Positions 25,977 through 38,510 of a stretch of DNA of 64,000 bases are shown here, one piece after another. Made by a program: the position numbers and the translations under genes. The stretch's first letter is position 1. Each line of letters begins with the position of its first letter. Under the pieces are notes generated by a model. That model saw only the letters and a list, made by a program, of their open reading frames with translations. It ran no database searches and was not told the DNA's origin. Origin of the DNA: Margaritifera margaritifera (Eukaryota > Mollusca > Bivalvia > Unionida > Margaritiferidae); the NCBI GenBank assembly GCA_029931535.1, contig JAQPZY010001436.1, positions 1,329,001 through 1,393,000 on the forward strand, read 5' to 3'.

Positions 25977-26190
25977 GCCCTTGTCTCGCCCTGCACGACC
26001 ATTGACAATGCAAAGGCCGGTCAATTTAAACCTTTGTCTCGCCCTGCACGACCATGGACAATGCAAAGGCGTGTAGATTTAAACCCTTGTCTCGCCCTGT
26101 ACTACCATTAGCAACGCAAAGGCCTGTAGATTTAAACCCTTGTCTCGCCCTGCACGACCATTGACAATGCGAAGGCTAGTAGATTTAAAT
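25977..26190. repeat. 53-55-bp tandem repeat, 4 copies
   Basis: The unit begins 'cccttgtctcgccctgcacg' and includes 'acaatgcaaaggc' and 'agatttaaa'. Four diverged copies are present. Confidence 0.88.
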
Positions 26191-26559
26191 AGTTTTAGTA
26201 ATCCGACACCATTTACGTTTGTTGCCCAAATCTCTAGAAGCAAGTGGAATTATAATAGAATCGCGTAATTATGGAGCAATGGTAAATCGTCCACGACCGA
26301 GTCATATGAACAAAATCACGTAGATCGAGTGTAAAGCTATTGATATCACCAGCTGTTATAAATTGACAATAAACTTCCGTGTCCTACTTTATATGTGAAA
26401 TTTGATCTAATATCCACTTGAACGTCTTGGTTTAAATCATCGGATGACACACGGAAATATCAAACAAAGTATGTGTCAAATATAAATAAACATCATTGAC
26501 AAAACAGACAAGAATGTCAGAGCCAATATGTAGCGCCCAAGATCAAAGCATTGCTATAA
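26191..26559. other. no gene recognised
   Basis: Flank of the following array. It may hold a further decayed copy, but nothing clear was seen. Confidence 0.4.
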
Positions 26560-27260
26560 AACTTATTAACTTGACCCCAACGTCGAAAGGTTGAGCGCGC
26601 ACGACGCAGAAAAGAATTGTCTTAGTTTTATCATGATTCGTTTAAAGTATTAAGAAATCGATCAAGGGATTTAGGAAATATAAACAAATTGAAAGCTTAA
26701 ACAAAACCTTAACGCAAAAATGTTAAGACTGTGACCTTGACTCCAAGAGGAAATGAGTAAACGAGCGTGTCGCGGAATGTATTGCCTTTGTTTCATAATG
26801 ATTAACTCCAAATACGAAGAAAATCAATTGATGGGTCTAGGAAATATAAGCGAATGAAACAACTTTAACCAAAATCTTAACGCCAATTTTGTATGACTTT
26901 ACCTTGGCCACAAGGTAAAGCGAAGCAAGCGAGCACATCTTAGAATGAATTGTTTTGGCTCCATAATGATTCTTCTCAAGTATAAGGAAATCCATCAAGG
27001 GGTTAAGGAAATATCAGCATGTAAAATAAACTTTAACTAAAGATTTAACGCACATTTTCTGACAGCAACCACGATTCTTAGGTAAAAAGGGCGAGCAAGC
27101 ATGTGGTAGAAATGAATTGTCTAAGCTTCATGTTGATTCATGCCAAGTATGATGAGAATAAATCAGGAAATATCAGCGAATGAAAAACAGTAACCTAAAC
27201 CTTAACAAACTGCCGACGATGACGACAGCGCCGGAAAAGTGACTGTTGTTTTTTCGTTTC
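26560..27260. repeat. diverged tandem array, period about 167 bp
   Basis: Four diverged copies each contain, in order, an 'agaattg' block with 'ttcataatgatt', an 'aagtat...aatcratcaaggg' block, 'taggaaatat', and a terminal 'aactttaacc...cttaacgc' block. The terminal block recurs at about 26706, 26873, 27039 and 27197, giving spacings near 167, 166 and 158 bp. The right edge is GC-richer ('gccgacgatgacgacagcgc'). This resembles a common interspersed repeat of molluscan genomes. The class (satellite or internal repeats of a Helitron or MITE) could not be decided. Confidence 0.65.
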
Positions 27261-27339
27261 CCACTAACGTGGGCTCGACAGAAACTAAGAATTCAATTCA
27301 ATCCAAATATCATTATCATATTCCTTTGAGATAGGTTCA

Positions 27340-27960
27340 ATTCCTTCATTAAAAAAGATATATAATACATAGCCAATCCCCACGCAGTCCCGTTTGGCAG
27401 TTTCGTTTCTTTTTCTATGCAAGAAATGCGTACAAAATCCGCGACTACGAGGGGTCTTAGATGCTAGCCTATGTGCCCTTTGAATTAAAACGTCGAATTC
27501 TAACCCTCAATCGTCGTGTTTACAATGCATAACAATGTTTTGTACTGACTCACGTCACTCTCAGGGATTCCCAAAATTATTAAGTTTTGCCGACGTCCTC
27601 TTGCCTCCTGGTCAATTTCATTCTACAGCAGAACTCATTCAGATCATCTTTAAGTTTACTAGCATCTCATTATTACAATCCAATGTACGCTCGAATTCAT
27701 GCACATAATTTCTCAGAGTATCCAACACAAATAACCTGGATATCATATTATTGAGTTTCTAATCAACTCATAACTGTTTAAAATTGTCAAAGTCTATGTT
27801 GAAATAACACTGCCGCTCAGTCCTTCAGTATGTTGTCGTTGTCGCTTCCTCAGCCACTGGACCTGCTAATCCGCACGTGTACTGCCACTCGGGTTATTGC
27901 AGGTGGTCGGTCGGTGAGTTCGAGCTCGTCGGATAGAAGTGCCCACATTTCAATGAATTC
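27340..27960 (-). pseudogene. LINE ORF1-like fragment (coiled coil plus RRM-like)
   Basis: Broken minus-strand frames first show a helical stretch rich in Glu/Leu ('LRNYVHEFERTLDCNNEML', about 27690). They then show 'ARGRRQNLIILGIPESD' (about 27560-27610) and, after a frame break, an 'IQRAHRLASK' piece (about 27470). Known L1-type and Jockey-type ORF1 proteins (Pfam Transposase_22-like fold) have this order: coiled coil, then R..N.I..G.PE, then RAHR. It is interrupted by stops and frameshifts. The upstream part (27800-27960) is open in one frame but not recognised. Confidence 0.55.
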
Positions 27961-30780
27961 TTTGCATCACCTCCTACTACCTGAACTCCAAACGGAGAGG
28001 ACAATAAAATGTTGGTAAAACTCAACTTAAAACACTGCATATAGTTGATTTTGAACTGCACCGATAACAGCCTTACATGACCAATCGGCTAATTGCAAAT
28101 AAAAAGCATTCATAAATTATGAATGCAAAAAAAAAATTGCCTTTAAAGATGATATTTCATGTGCAGTTGTTTATAATAGTAAGATATTGTCTGAAAATAA
28201 AAGAATAAAAGTAATTTCTTATTTGAGCAGCACCAATCATTGCCGAATTTACTTGTACTTCGGCCAATTAAAACGGGTCTTTCAAAACAATGCCAGAGGT
28301 CAACATGTGTATCAAATCCACCACACGTGGCCTACCTGAGTGCCGATTATCTACAAATTACACGTCATTAGTATATTATTTATCGACAGACGAGGTGCCC
28401 AAGTAAGATAAACCTCCATCGACCCCTGAGAGCGATAAAAAATGCTGATTTCAAAAGTGGGTCAGAATAAAAATTGTAGTTCGTCCGATTGACGCCGTTC
28501 ATTTTGTCTAGAGGGTCAAACTGCCTGAAAAGTGCTATTTACAGCGTACACATTCTGTAAACGGTAACCCTGTCAAGGCCTTCTAGATAAATGAAAATAT
28601 TGTTTCACTTTAAAAGGATGTTATTGGTAGAATGATTTTTTGAGGTGCATGTTAATTTATTTGTATTAAAATATCGGAAAGAACGAGATATCACGAGATA
28701 CCATATTGTAAGAGATTAAGGAATAAGGCAAACATTTCGTTCTTTAACAAAATTTATTATCTGAGGAAATTATAATCCCTGGGTTATCACGATATCCGCC
28801 AGAGCTAAATGCATGTTTCACATACAGGTGGAGTATTTGTTATGTTTAATACATGTAAATATTAACAGCTCTCGGCTATAAAACCTGCAGACCAGTCTGT
28901 CTGGAATTGCGCTTAATGAATTGATACCAATAATTATCCCTGATATACCAAATGTTATAAGCCATCTGATAAATTAACAAAACACTCCGCATTCAATGGA
29001 AAAATTATAAACTCAACGAATTGTATTGTCATTTTATGCTGTCTGTGTATTTAGTTTCAGAAATTTTACACTTGTTTGTTATTTAGGGTTCCCCATGGTA
29101 GTTGGTGTACAAGCACAGATATCAATACTCAGTTCATAAAATATAATATTCTAAACATTTGTCATTCGTATGGTACACATAAATAAGTTATGGAGGCGGT
29201 GGTAATATATTTATACTCCACTATATGAACAAACAAATGACGAGGGAAATAAATACAAAAGAGGAAGTACAAAATTGTTCACTCTTAGTATGGCATTATG
29301 AAACAAGAGTAATATGTAATTCACTACAGCAGGCATTTATAAAGGTCCATCACATGAAGACATGAACCATTTATGAAAGGCATACGAAAGGCTTACAAAT
29401 GTAAAAAGAAAAGTATCTGACGAAGCATCAATAATCTGATTTACTGACAAACGTATGTAGTAAGTATTCGCTCCATCTTTGTGCTTTCTAGTAAATAACT
29501 TCTTACGTCGACTTAAGAATAATGATCCTGATTTATAGAGGCGTCTGACGCATATGTTGCAATTCTAGAAGCAAAGCCTTTCCCACATGATCCTTTCTGA
29601 GATAACAAATCACTTACTTAAACTAAATTTAAATGAGGAAAGAAGTAAATATCGAGTGCCTCAACGTAAAGTCAATCAAAGTCATTATAGGAATAAGACA
29701 CTATAGCTCAGCACGTTACCTTTTACATTGAACTGATTTCAAGTCAGAAGTCACAATTAATGGAAAATTTTGGTTAACTGTTGTTGATCTATAGCATAGC
29801 AAAGCCAGCGATTGACATCGGCTACACGTACTTTTGTATTATTATCTCAAGATGCAGTCATTGCACGTCCATAGTAACATTTTATTGGCCTTCCTCCTTT
29901 GCTTATTATTTCTTAATCAGAATAGTCATTTGTTTCATTGTGAAAATTTTGTTTGGGTCAGCTGATGGGGGGAAAAAAACTACAGCCTGTGATATTTATT
30001 TTGGCAATGTTCGTTGTTTTTAAAGTTTTCTTTTAATTGTGTTTTAGTTAGGGGGTTTTCTGAGTGGGGGAGGATGAGTCTTTGTGGAGGTCTTTAAATA
30101 AGATTTTAATTACCAAGTATAATTCCAGTAAGCATCGTACAAATATCCAGCACAGCCCTCTCATCACTCATACTTTATTGAATCCATCGTGAGCAAAATA
30201 TTCACACGAATTCACTTGAGTCTCATATTTTGCATTACGACAGACAATGATATACATGTCTGTATTGCGAAAATGTGTGTAAGCAAAGTACTTTGTTTTG
30301 GCGGTGACTTTTATGCCCATTTAATTCTTGTGACTACCGCCTGATGTGACTGTTACCCACAGTTGTATTGATCTTAGAAAAAGAAGTTTGGTTAAAAGTA
30401 GTTGCTCAGCTCTAAGTTTCCAAACTGACAATTAGTAACGTACATGTGCATGACTTGCGACTTAAATTTAAAATATGTCCTTTTTTAGTTACTCTAAAAT
30501 AAAGTATAATTTGGAATATACACTTGAATTGGAACTTGTGTTGAGAATCATTGAACCGCTTGACTTATAAAATAATATGAATCCTTTTATTCCGTCTCAT
30601 TGCAAAAAAAACACATTTGATTCCTTTGATAAACATTACAAGTACTTTTATCGTAAAAAAACGACATTGTCATAGGGCACTGAGGCTTATTTAAAATGTT
30701 TTCATAAAACCGATTTCTAGTGGAATTTTCAATATGCTTTTACTGACACCTATTATTTAGAAACCGCTATCGTACTCTCT
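27961..30780. other. no gene recognised
   Basis: AT-rich DNA without recognisable coding, RNA or repeat signals. An 80-codon plus-strand open frame (29781-30023) is hydrophobic but has no family resemblance and no splice context, and was not called. Confidence 0.5.
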
Positions 30781-31190
30781 CAAGGAGTTCTATGTTGTAT
30801 TGCTTGCTTTAACATCTACGATTCTAATAATGGCATCGAAGCTCATTCATTCCTTTGTCCTTTAAGACAAATAATGGTTATCACTTTTGGGGAGAACAAG
30901 ATCGTTGACACTAGAGAGGGGAATAATTTTCTCACTGAGTGAACAACGTGTAAACACACATCAACCATGACAGTGAACACAAACACACTATATCAAGAAG
31001 TACTGTGTTGTATTGTTTGCTTTAACATCAGGAATTCGAATAATGGCATCGAAGCTCATTCATTCCTTTGTCCTTTAAGACAATTAATGGTTATCAATTT
31101 TGAGGAGAACAAGATCGCTGACACTGAAGAGGGGAGTAATGTTTTCTCACTGAGTGAACAACGTGTAAATACACACATCAGCCATGACAA
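30781..31190. repeat. tandem duplication of about 190 bp
   Basis: The segment 30781-30966 is repeated at about 30993-31190 (offset about 213 bp). Long shared blocks such as 'ggcatcgaagctcattcatt' and 'tgagtgaacaacgtgtaaa' are present, and scattered substitutions separate the copies. Confidence 0.88.
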
Positions 31191-32465
31191 CCATAGACGT
31201 GCGTATTCCATTCCGATGTTGTTTATAGTGATGACTTGCTGGATCAAGTATTTAAAAAGGTATCGATCTATTTAGTACTCACATTACTGGACGGTATTTA
31301 TTCCAGTCTCCGTATTCGAAATGAAACTATACGGATGACATTTAGTGTAAGCACAATGTATTACGCTCTATTTGCCCAAACTACATATTTTAATACAGAA
31401 TACGTTTGGTTTCTGCGACAGTCACACATCAAAAAAGACCCTGAATCACACCTCTGCGCCGGCATTTCGGTAACATTAAACCCGCATATCGTGCAAGAGT
31501 TTATCTTTACTTCATGTCCAGTGAGACAATCTATTAGATTGAAACGTTGAGTCGGGGTATGAACTAACAGCTGCAGCATTTCGTTATGATTTGAGCAATA
31601 AAGCGTATTCTGCAAATGATTATGCCCATGTACTAAAAAGGAAAGTGATGTTAGGCGAAAGTACTGTGCTTAGTAAAGGAAAGGAAGATTAGGGCAAGGG
31701 TGTGATCACAATGAAGCAGAAGCAACAACAGTCTAATTTGTTGTTGTTGAAAGACAGAAGATGGTCTGTACGTTCAGTAGGGCAAGATTGTCATCATATA
31801 ACAGTGAAAGATATGGCAGAATCACGTCGTCTAAGCATAAGACAGATCTAAAAACGTTGAAATACGTTCTTGGTGTAAATATGAATAGAAAACGTACATA
31901 GAAAGGCAGCAAGACTTATTATCAATAGCTATATTAGTCATGACGAAGGATGATTATGTCAAATGCTAAATCACTTTGTCCACCCCACAGTGCAATCGCA
32001 ACGCATTAAAAAACTGTCTTACAATGCTATTCAAAATTATTCGGGTTATGGTAGATGCTGACAAGTTTCTTACCATTCAGAAATGTAGAAGACAAATTAA
32101 ACCAACACTATTCAGATATCCAAATAGTGTCAACATCTTGAAAAGAAGTGTAACGAAACAACAATAAATGTTGTATCGTGGAAAACACCCGGACAAGCCA
32201 TATAATTACAATGTTTTTCATTTTATTTTTATTTACTTTACCAAGCCTTTATAACAATCATTTACATTGGTTACATTCGCATCATATGACGCAGAAAACA
32301 TTAGTTCATAAGACCAGAAAGGAACTAGGTATGTATTCATGCGCCCTTCTTGTGTGTTTTTACAACATTATTAAGTAATGGATAAAAACAGTTCTGTTAT
32401 TGTTTTTCTTGAGATTCGTTATTATTTTTACTATTTGTAATTAAAAGAATTGAAATACATATTTT
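31191..32465. other. no gene recognised
   Basis: A 104-codon plus-strand open frame (31236-31550) overlaps an 84-codon minus-strand frame; neither resembles a known family. No other signals. Confidence 0.45.
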
Positions 32466-32467
32466 AC

Positions 32468-32580
32468 GGGGGTCGTGTCGTCATGAAGCCTGAAAATCGA
32501 TAGCACATATGTATGAAGTACCTTCGCTTCGCTAAGTCAGTTCGTGCAGTGTGTACTTGATTTTGAAGCTTCATGACTTC
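32468..32580. repeat. imperfect fold-back, about 110 bp
   Basis: The left arm 'gtcatgaagcctgaaaatcg' and the right arm 'gattttgaagcttcatgac' are inverted copies with a few mismatches. They enclose about 60 bp. It could be a small MITE, but no target duplication is clear. Confidence 0.5.
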
Positions 32581-33306
32581 ATGAATTCTGTAAAATATGA
32601 AGTTTAATGCTCATATAAGCATTTTTTTCGTACAAATGTTCATAGATTGAAACCATCTTAGTGAGGATAGTGTATGCACTGAAACAGTAGAGGACTTCAA
32701 AGCCCTGATACACTGCTGTTGATGCAGACATAGCACTCCTCTCACTAAGCTGTCGTCCCAATAATTGGATAGACTCCGTAACAATACAAAATACATATAT
32801 AGGTAATTACATCAAAAATAGTATATAATGTCCCTGAACAAAAATACGAAGAAAATAAGAAGAAATATTTTTTTTTCAAAATGTATACACTAAATTATGT
32901 ACAAAGGACTTAACATAGGAGGTAAATGAACAATACTTTCCCATATACGTATTCGTCAACTCTTTACATAATTACGTTATCCACCTCACTCAATATATTC
33001 ATTCGCGTCAAGAATGAAATTATGAATGAAGTTGAGTAAAGAACAAGAAGAGCATATTTATTCATATAGCATATACTAACTATAAATTAAAGTATATAAT
33101 AAACACGTTATTGTATGTGTGCTGTCTGATAGCTCGTCGATCACTGTCAAAACAACTCGTCAACTCGACGGTCAAGGTCACAGCAACTCGTCTACTCGAG
33201 ATATCAGACAGTAATCTATCAATATTTATACGGGAAGATCAACAGGAAAGAAGGAATGACCCCGGTGTTTTGCATCCGAGTTATACTGAAACGTTTGCAG
33301 ATAATG
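32581..33306. other. no gene recognised
   Basis: AT-rich flank of the satellite. A 66-codon plus-strand open frame (33111-33311) has no recognisable family. Confidence 0.45.
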
Positions 33307-34872
33307 TATGAAAAGAGTTCCAAATGTAGATACTGTATTAAAATGGTTCCAAATTCATACAGTTTATTAACAGAGTTCCAAATGCAGATACTGTATTAAA
33401 AGGGTTCCAAATGCAGCTACTGTATTAAAAGAGCTATAAATGCATATGCGGCATTTAAAACGTTCCAAATGCAGATACTGTATTAAAAGAGTTCCAACTG
33501 CAGATACTGTATTAAAAGAGTTCCACATGCAAATACTGCATTAAACGGGTTCCAAATGCATACACTGTATTAAAAGAGTTCCAAAAGCATACATTGTATT
33601 AAAAAGAGTTCCAAATGCATACACTGTATTAAAAGAGTTCAAATGCAGATAATGTATGAAAAGAGTTACAAATGCAGATACTGAACTAAAAGGGTTCAAA
33701 ATGCAGATACTGTATTGAATGAGTTCTAAATGCAGATACTGTACTAAAAGAGTTCCAAATGCATGCTGTGCATTAAACGAGTTCCAAATGCAGATACTGT
33801 ATTAAAAGAGTTCAAAATACAGATGCTGTATTAAAAGGGTTCCAAATACAGATACTGTATTAAAAGGGTTCCAAATGCATACACTGTATTAAAAGGGTTC
33901 CAAATACAGATGCTGTATTAAAAGGGTTCCAAATGCAGATACTGTATTAAAAGAGTTCAAAACGCATTCACTGTATTAAAAGGGTTCTAAATGCATACAC
34001 TGCATTAAAAGGGTTCCAAATGCAGATACTGTATTAAAAGATTTCCAAATGCATACACTGCATTAAAAGGGTTCCAAATGCAGATACTGTATTAAAAGGG
34101 TTCCAAATGCATACGCTGCACATAAAGAGTTCCAAGTGCAGATACTGTATTAAAAGAGTACCAAACGCACATACTGTATTAAAAGGGTTCCAAATGCATA
34201 CACTGCATTAAAAGGGTTCCAAATGCAGATACTGTATTAAAAGGGTTCCAAATGCATACACTGCATTAAAAGAGTTCCAAATACAGATACTGTATTAAAT
34301 GAGTTCTGAATGCACTTACTGTATTAAAAGGGTTCCAAGTACAGATACTGTATTACGAGGGTTCCAAACACAGATACTGTATTAAAAGGGTTCCAAATAC
34401 AGATACTGTATTAAAAGAGTTCCAAATGTGTACACTGTATTAAATGGATTCCAAATACAGATACTGTATTAAAAGGGTTCCAAATTCAGATACTGCATTA
34501 ACAGAGTTCTGAATGCAGTTACTGTATTAAAAGGGTTCTAAATGCATACACTGCATTTAAAGGGTTCCAAATACAAATACTGTATTTAAAGGGTTCCAAA
34601 TACAGATACTGTATTAAAATAGTTCCAAATGCCGATACTGTATTAAAAGAGTTCCAAATGCATACACTGTATTAAAAGAGTTCCAAATACAGATACTGTA
34701 TTAAAAGAGTTCCAAATGCATACACTTTATACTGTATTAAAAGGGTTCCAAATGCTTACACAGTATTAAAATGGTTCCAAATGGAGATACTGTATTAAAA
34801 GATTTCCAAACACAGATAATGTATTCAAAGAGTTCTAAATGCAGATACTGTATTAAAAGGGTTCCAAATTGC
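33307..34872. repeat. 29-bp satellite array, about 1.57 kb
   Basis: More than fifty diverged copies of a 29-bp unit follow each other without spacers. The consensus is roughly 'gttccaaatgcagatactgt' plus 'attaaaaga'. Many copies carry 'aatacag-ata-ctgtatt', a 7-bp perfect inverted repeat around a 3-nt centre. Two variant classes ('cagata' and 'catacac' centres) alternate irregularly, suggesting higher-order shuffling. It lies about 2 kb upstream of the first visible receptor exon. Confidence 0.93.
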
Positions 34873-36688
34873 ATAATGTAGAAGCAAATGAATGATTTAT
34901 CGAAGTAATTTTTACATCTGTTTTAATGGGGTGGAGTAGAGTTGCTGAAATATGGTCAAATATCAGGGGAACTCTGCTCTATCTAGTTTTCTTCTAGAGA
35001 ATTTTAGCTTTGCTTTAACCACTGTGTAGAAGAGTTTGGATGACGAAAGATTATAGAATGTGAACATGGTCCCAGATTGGATCGTTACATCACACATTTA
35101 CAGTTATGGTTGTAAAGTTTTCCATCCACATTTAGCACAGTTATATCAATAAATAATGTTTTGTGTTTTATTTTCTTTTTACAACCATATCATGTGAAAG
35201 AACATTGTTGTGTCCTGGCTCTAACACAGTCTTCACAAGTAGTATTGAGTACGATAAAATGCTTTATTGTTTTTCTGAAAAAAAATATGTATCTTCTTAA
35301 TGGGTGGCATGTTGCTTTTATCCTGAACAAAGTATTTCGGATTCATAATAAATATTTCTCACAAAATATTTAAGTGTACCTTCAAGAACGTCAGAATATC
35401 TTGTCGTACAAATCATATATAGCACTGTGTCATAACCTTTAGTAATGTCGAATTGTAATGTCATCTAGTAATGCAAAGTATTTGCCGGTATGTGATATAT
35501 CAAATCTCAAATTCATGTTCATTACATAAACAATTTATAACACTCCTTAAATGATACCCTATGTCACTTGCTGCAAGCAGCTTATGACATATAATACATC
35601 TAATAAATACTCAGGTAAGTGAATATATTTATGGAATATCATGATCACCAACTCTAAGAAGACTGCTTCTCCAAGAAAGTCATACTACCTTTTCATCAGG
35701 AAGTCTTATAAAAAATATATATTTATATTGCACTGAATACTGTCTATCTTAAAAAAAAATCCTGGATTAATCAACATAAATGAAATTTTCATCAATTCCA
35801 AATTTTATTTTTTCCGAATAAATTATGGCAAATTTCAGTAGGTAGGTACAAACCAAACTAGAGCCACTTTATTGGCCCAAAATCGCAAATCCCCACGCGT
35901 GTTTTATTGCATGTCCCCCATCTATTCAACTCTCCCACCAAGAACACCCCCTCCCCGCCCCCCTTTTTCCAGACCATGATGCAGGGGTTATAACCAAATC
36001 CGTTCTTGTGTAAAGATTGGTCAAACAATACTCAAAGCTGTTACTGTAACTGTATTGTTTGCATATTTGACCTTTGACACCCTCTCAGGTACCAGAGGAG
36101 TGGGGCCTAAAATATTCTTCAGATGGTTATTACATATAAAATCTATGTACAAAGATAGAGTTATGGGCAGATGGACATACGTACGGACAGACAGATCCGG
36201 TCACAATATCCCCGATGCTTTTAAACAGCATCTGGATAATCAAACGCTTAATATTCACTGTATATATGCGTAAGTATATAGAAAATACTTGTCAATGCCC
36301 TGCCTGTCCTCAATGTTAACTGGTACATGCTGTTTATGTGAGGGATGCAAGAAACACGGTACAGATCTGCAATGATTGATTAAAAACGCAAACAAATTAG
36401 CATCTTCATCTTCTATGTTGTGGGGAAAACAAATTACATCACTAGTTCAGAACTAGACGTCCCGTGACACTGTTCAGTCTAATATCTATTCTTAAACACT
36501 ATGAAGGAAAACAATGGAGGATTAAAGGTCACAGGGGTTTGAGGAGACCCCAGCCGCCCCCCTTATGGAGACGGTATACTTTAATCCACGACATTTACGA
36601 ATGTAACTATGTAACTTTACATTTCGAATTCCATTAATCTTTATAAATGTATGAAGAACTTTCAATATAACCATCTAATCTATATTGG
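34873..36688. other. no gene; possible dispersed repeat near 36.1 kb
   Basis: AT-rich. Around 36090-36240 the plus strand reads 'gagttatgggcagatggaca' followed by more GGACAGACAG-type sequence and 'aatatccccgatgctttt'. This resembles a dispersed repeat common in molluscan noncoding DNA. No gene was recognised. Confidence 0.45.
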
Positions 36689-36773
36689 TCCGTTTGTCCG
36701 TCATTTAATCAGCTAGTAAGTTAGTATATATATCGTACTAGCTTACTAGCTGATTAAATGACGGACGAACGAA
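36689..36773. repeat. near-perfect fold-back upstream of receptor exon
   Basis: The left arm 36691-36727 (starting 'cgtttgtccgtcatttaatc') and the right arm 36735-36771 (ending 'gattaaatgacggacgaacg') are inverted copies with a very short loop and only a few mismatches. Transcribed in the receptor pre-mRNA, it would form a long hairpin ending about 97 nt before the exon at 36868. It may be a very small MITE or a remnant of its ends. Confidence 0.85.
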
Positions 36774-36867
36774 CCAACTCCGAATAAACCAATGAACTTT
36801 CATTTTTTTGCAGGTTTTAGAAAGTTAAGAGCCCTAATTATATTTAACAAATTCTTTCGCCTTTCAG

Positions 36868-37051
36868 GAACTGCACAATACAGACACAACCAAACGATGC
36901 AGGGTCCATTTACAAACGAGTCTGCCATAACTGTTACCTATGACGACGGACACTGGTCTCTCCCATACTTCGACTGCGGGGGCGGCTACATCTGGATGAT
37001 GACGTACACTGTGCCTTTCTTCGGATATAAGAATGGAACATTTAAATTTAA
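36868..37051 (+). CDS. GPR158: GPR158/GPR179-like receptor, exon a (Cache domain end)
   Basis: This internal exon encodes about 61 residues of the extracellular ligand-binding region of an orphan class C GPCR of the GPR158/GPR179 family (GPR158 is the metabotropic glycine receptor mGlyR). It is bounded by a 'ctttcag' acceptor and an 'aa|gtaaga' donor. The core 'HWSLPYFDCGGGYIWMMTYT' corresponds to the conserved W..PYFDCGG...W.VTYS.PFFG stretch at the end of the Cache-like domain. Three N-glycosylation sequons (NQT, NES, NGT) fit an extracellular location. The exon enters in phase 1 and leaves in phase 2. An alternative acceptor at 36813 would add about 18 unconserved residues and is less likely. 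No upstream exon was identified in 1-36867. Confidence 0.88.
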
Positions 37052-37484
37052 GTAAGATCTTTTTCTTTATTGTGTAATATGTTCTCGGGTGCTGACTTTA
37101 CATACCATTATCGACCGACCCAAGTAACAACACTGAATAATTAAGTATTGTCAGCAAAGTTTTCCTTGACCTGCCACTAGTAGCTAAGAAACGGTAAGGT
37201 CATAAGATATCATTTTGAATAATATGAGCAATTTTTAAATATTTGATAAACAAAATTGCATTAATAATATATATATTACAAAGTAGACCTTATTATCAGG
37301 TTCGATATTGGTCAAACTTCTTTGAAATACTGATTCATGTTATAATGTTAGTTGTGTTCAACCATCTGGGTCCTGTGATCCGTAATGGAAATTATGTAGT
37401 AGTTCGATCAGTTTCTTCAATTTCACATAAATACTAAAAACTTGTTAAACATCTCGCACTAGATAATCTATTATAAACTTGATT

Positions 37485-37488
<4 letters not shown>

Positions 37489-37542
<54 letters not shown>
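37489..37542. repeat. (AC)n microsatellite
   Basis: About 27 AC units. Confidence 0.96.
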
Positions 37543-37545
<3 letters not shown>

Positions 37546-37865
37546 TTCCCTACATGTCGTCCTAAACCAAGGGGACTATACAAAACACACACAAGACAAA
37601 ATTACACAAAGTGTGACTCCTTTCAGAATAATAAAATATTTATATCTTGGTACAGAAAATAAAAACTATCCAGATACAAGAAAAAATCTACACTACAGAT
37701 AAAAGTTTTCTTTAGTTGAGACCTTTTTTAGTTTATATTGTTACTTGCCCATGAGAAGGACCTTGCTTGAAGACATACCGTAGGGAAGGAACCTTAGTTA
37801 TTTTCCCGCGCCGTTTACCACATTTCATCTCATTGTATAATATTGAACCTCTTGGGAATCAGGCG

Positions 37866-37867
<2 letters not shown>

Positions 37868-37947
<80 letters not shown>
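37868..37947. repeat. (AT)n microsatellite
   Basis: About 80 bp of AT with one CT interruption. Confidence 0.96.
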
Positions 37948-37957
<10 letters not shown>

Positions 37958-38288
37958 CATTCATGAAAAATAACATGGCTTTTAAAGTATTGGTATAATG
38001 TTGGTATAAAGCAGTTTGGTATACCAATACTGTTGGTATATCACATTGTGATTCGTCCATGGTATATCACGTTGGTATATCACATTGTGATTCGTCCATG
38101 GCATATAAATACGCATATAATTATGGTTTCAACAGTAGACTATTGCTTTTGTACTCTCTAAATCAGCGATGAATTTCCACTCGTTATAATAAAACATGAA
38201 AATAACGAGAAACAATAATAATTCCCTTTTTTGTGCTGAATTAAACATAGTTGACAATTTTATAAAAATCCCTTCTGCTTTCGCTATT

Positions 38289-38299
38289 CTCTCTCTCTC

Positions 38300-38361
<62 letters not shown>

Positions 38362-38381
38362 TCTCTCTCTCTCTCTCTCTC
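38289..38381. repeat. (CT)n microsatellite
   Basis: About 93 bp of CT with CACT interruptions. Confidence 0.96.
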
Positions 38382-38510
38382 ATGCCGTAAGGGACAACTA
38401 TACTTGTAAATTTGTAGAGTGAGAGAGAAAAAAAAATTATTTGAGCTGGATAGAAACCTTAAACTTAAACTTACATCAAGTAACCTACAGGAACCCGAGT
38501 AATTATAATG

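Larger units (their letters stand above)
37052..38510. other. intron start with microsatellites
   Basis: The start of the 14.5 kb intron. It contains an (AC)n tract at 37489-37542, an (AT)n tract at 37868-37947, a roughly 50-bp duplication containing 'attgtgattcgtccatgg' at about 38020-38105, and a (CT)n tract at 38289-38381. No exon-like coding was seen. Confidence 0.7.

Noticed and set aside
27800..28018. GC-richer open frame as a host exon
   Set aside because: No splice context or known family; it adjoins a LINE ORF1-like relic on the other strand and is better explained by it.
33307..34872. CRISPR-like array of 29-bp repeats
   Set aside because: Units are contiguous with no unique spacers, diverge gradually, and lie in a eukaryotic setting; it is a satellite.
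36813..36867. extension of receptor exon a to the upstream 'ttttttgcag' acceptor
   Set aside because: Would add about 18 residues with no similarity to the receptor family; the acceptor at 36867 fits better.
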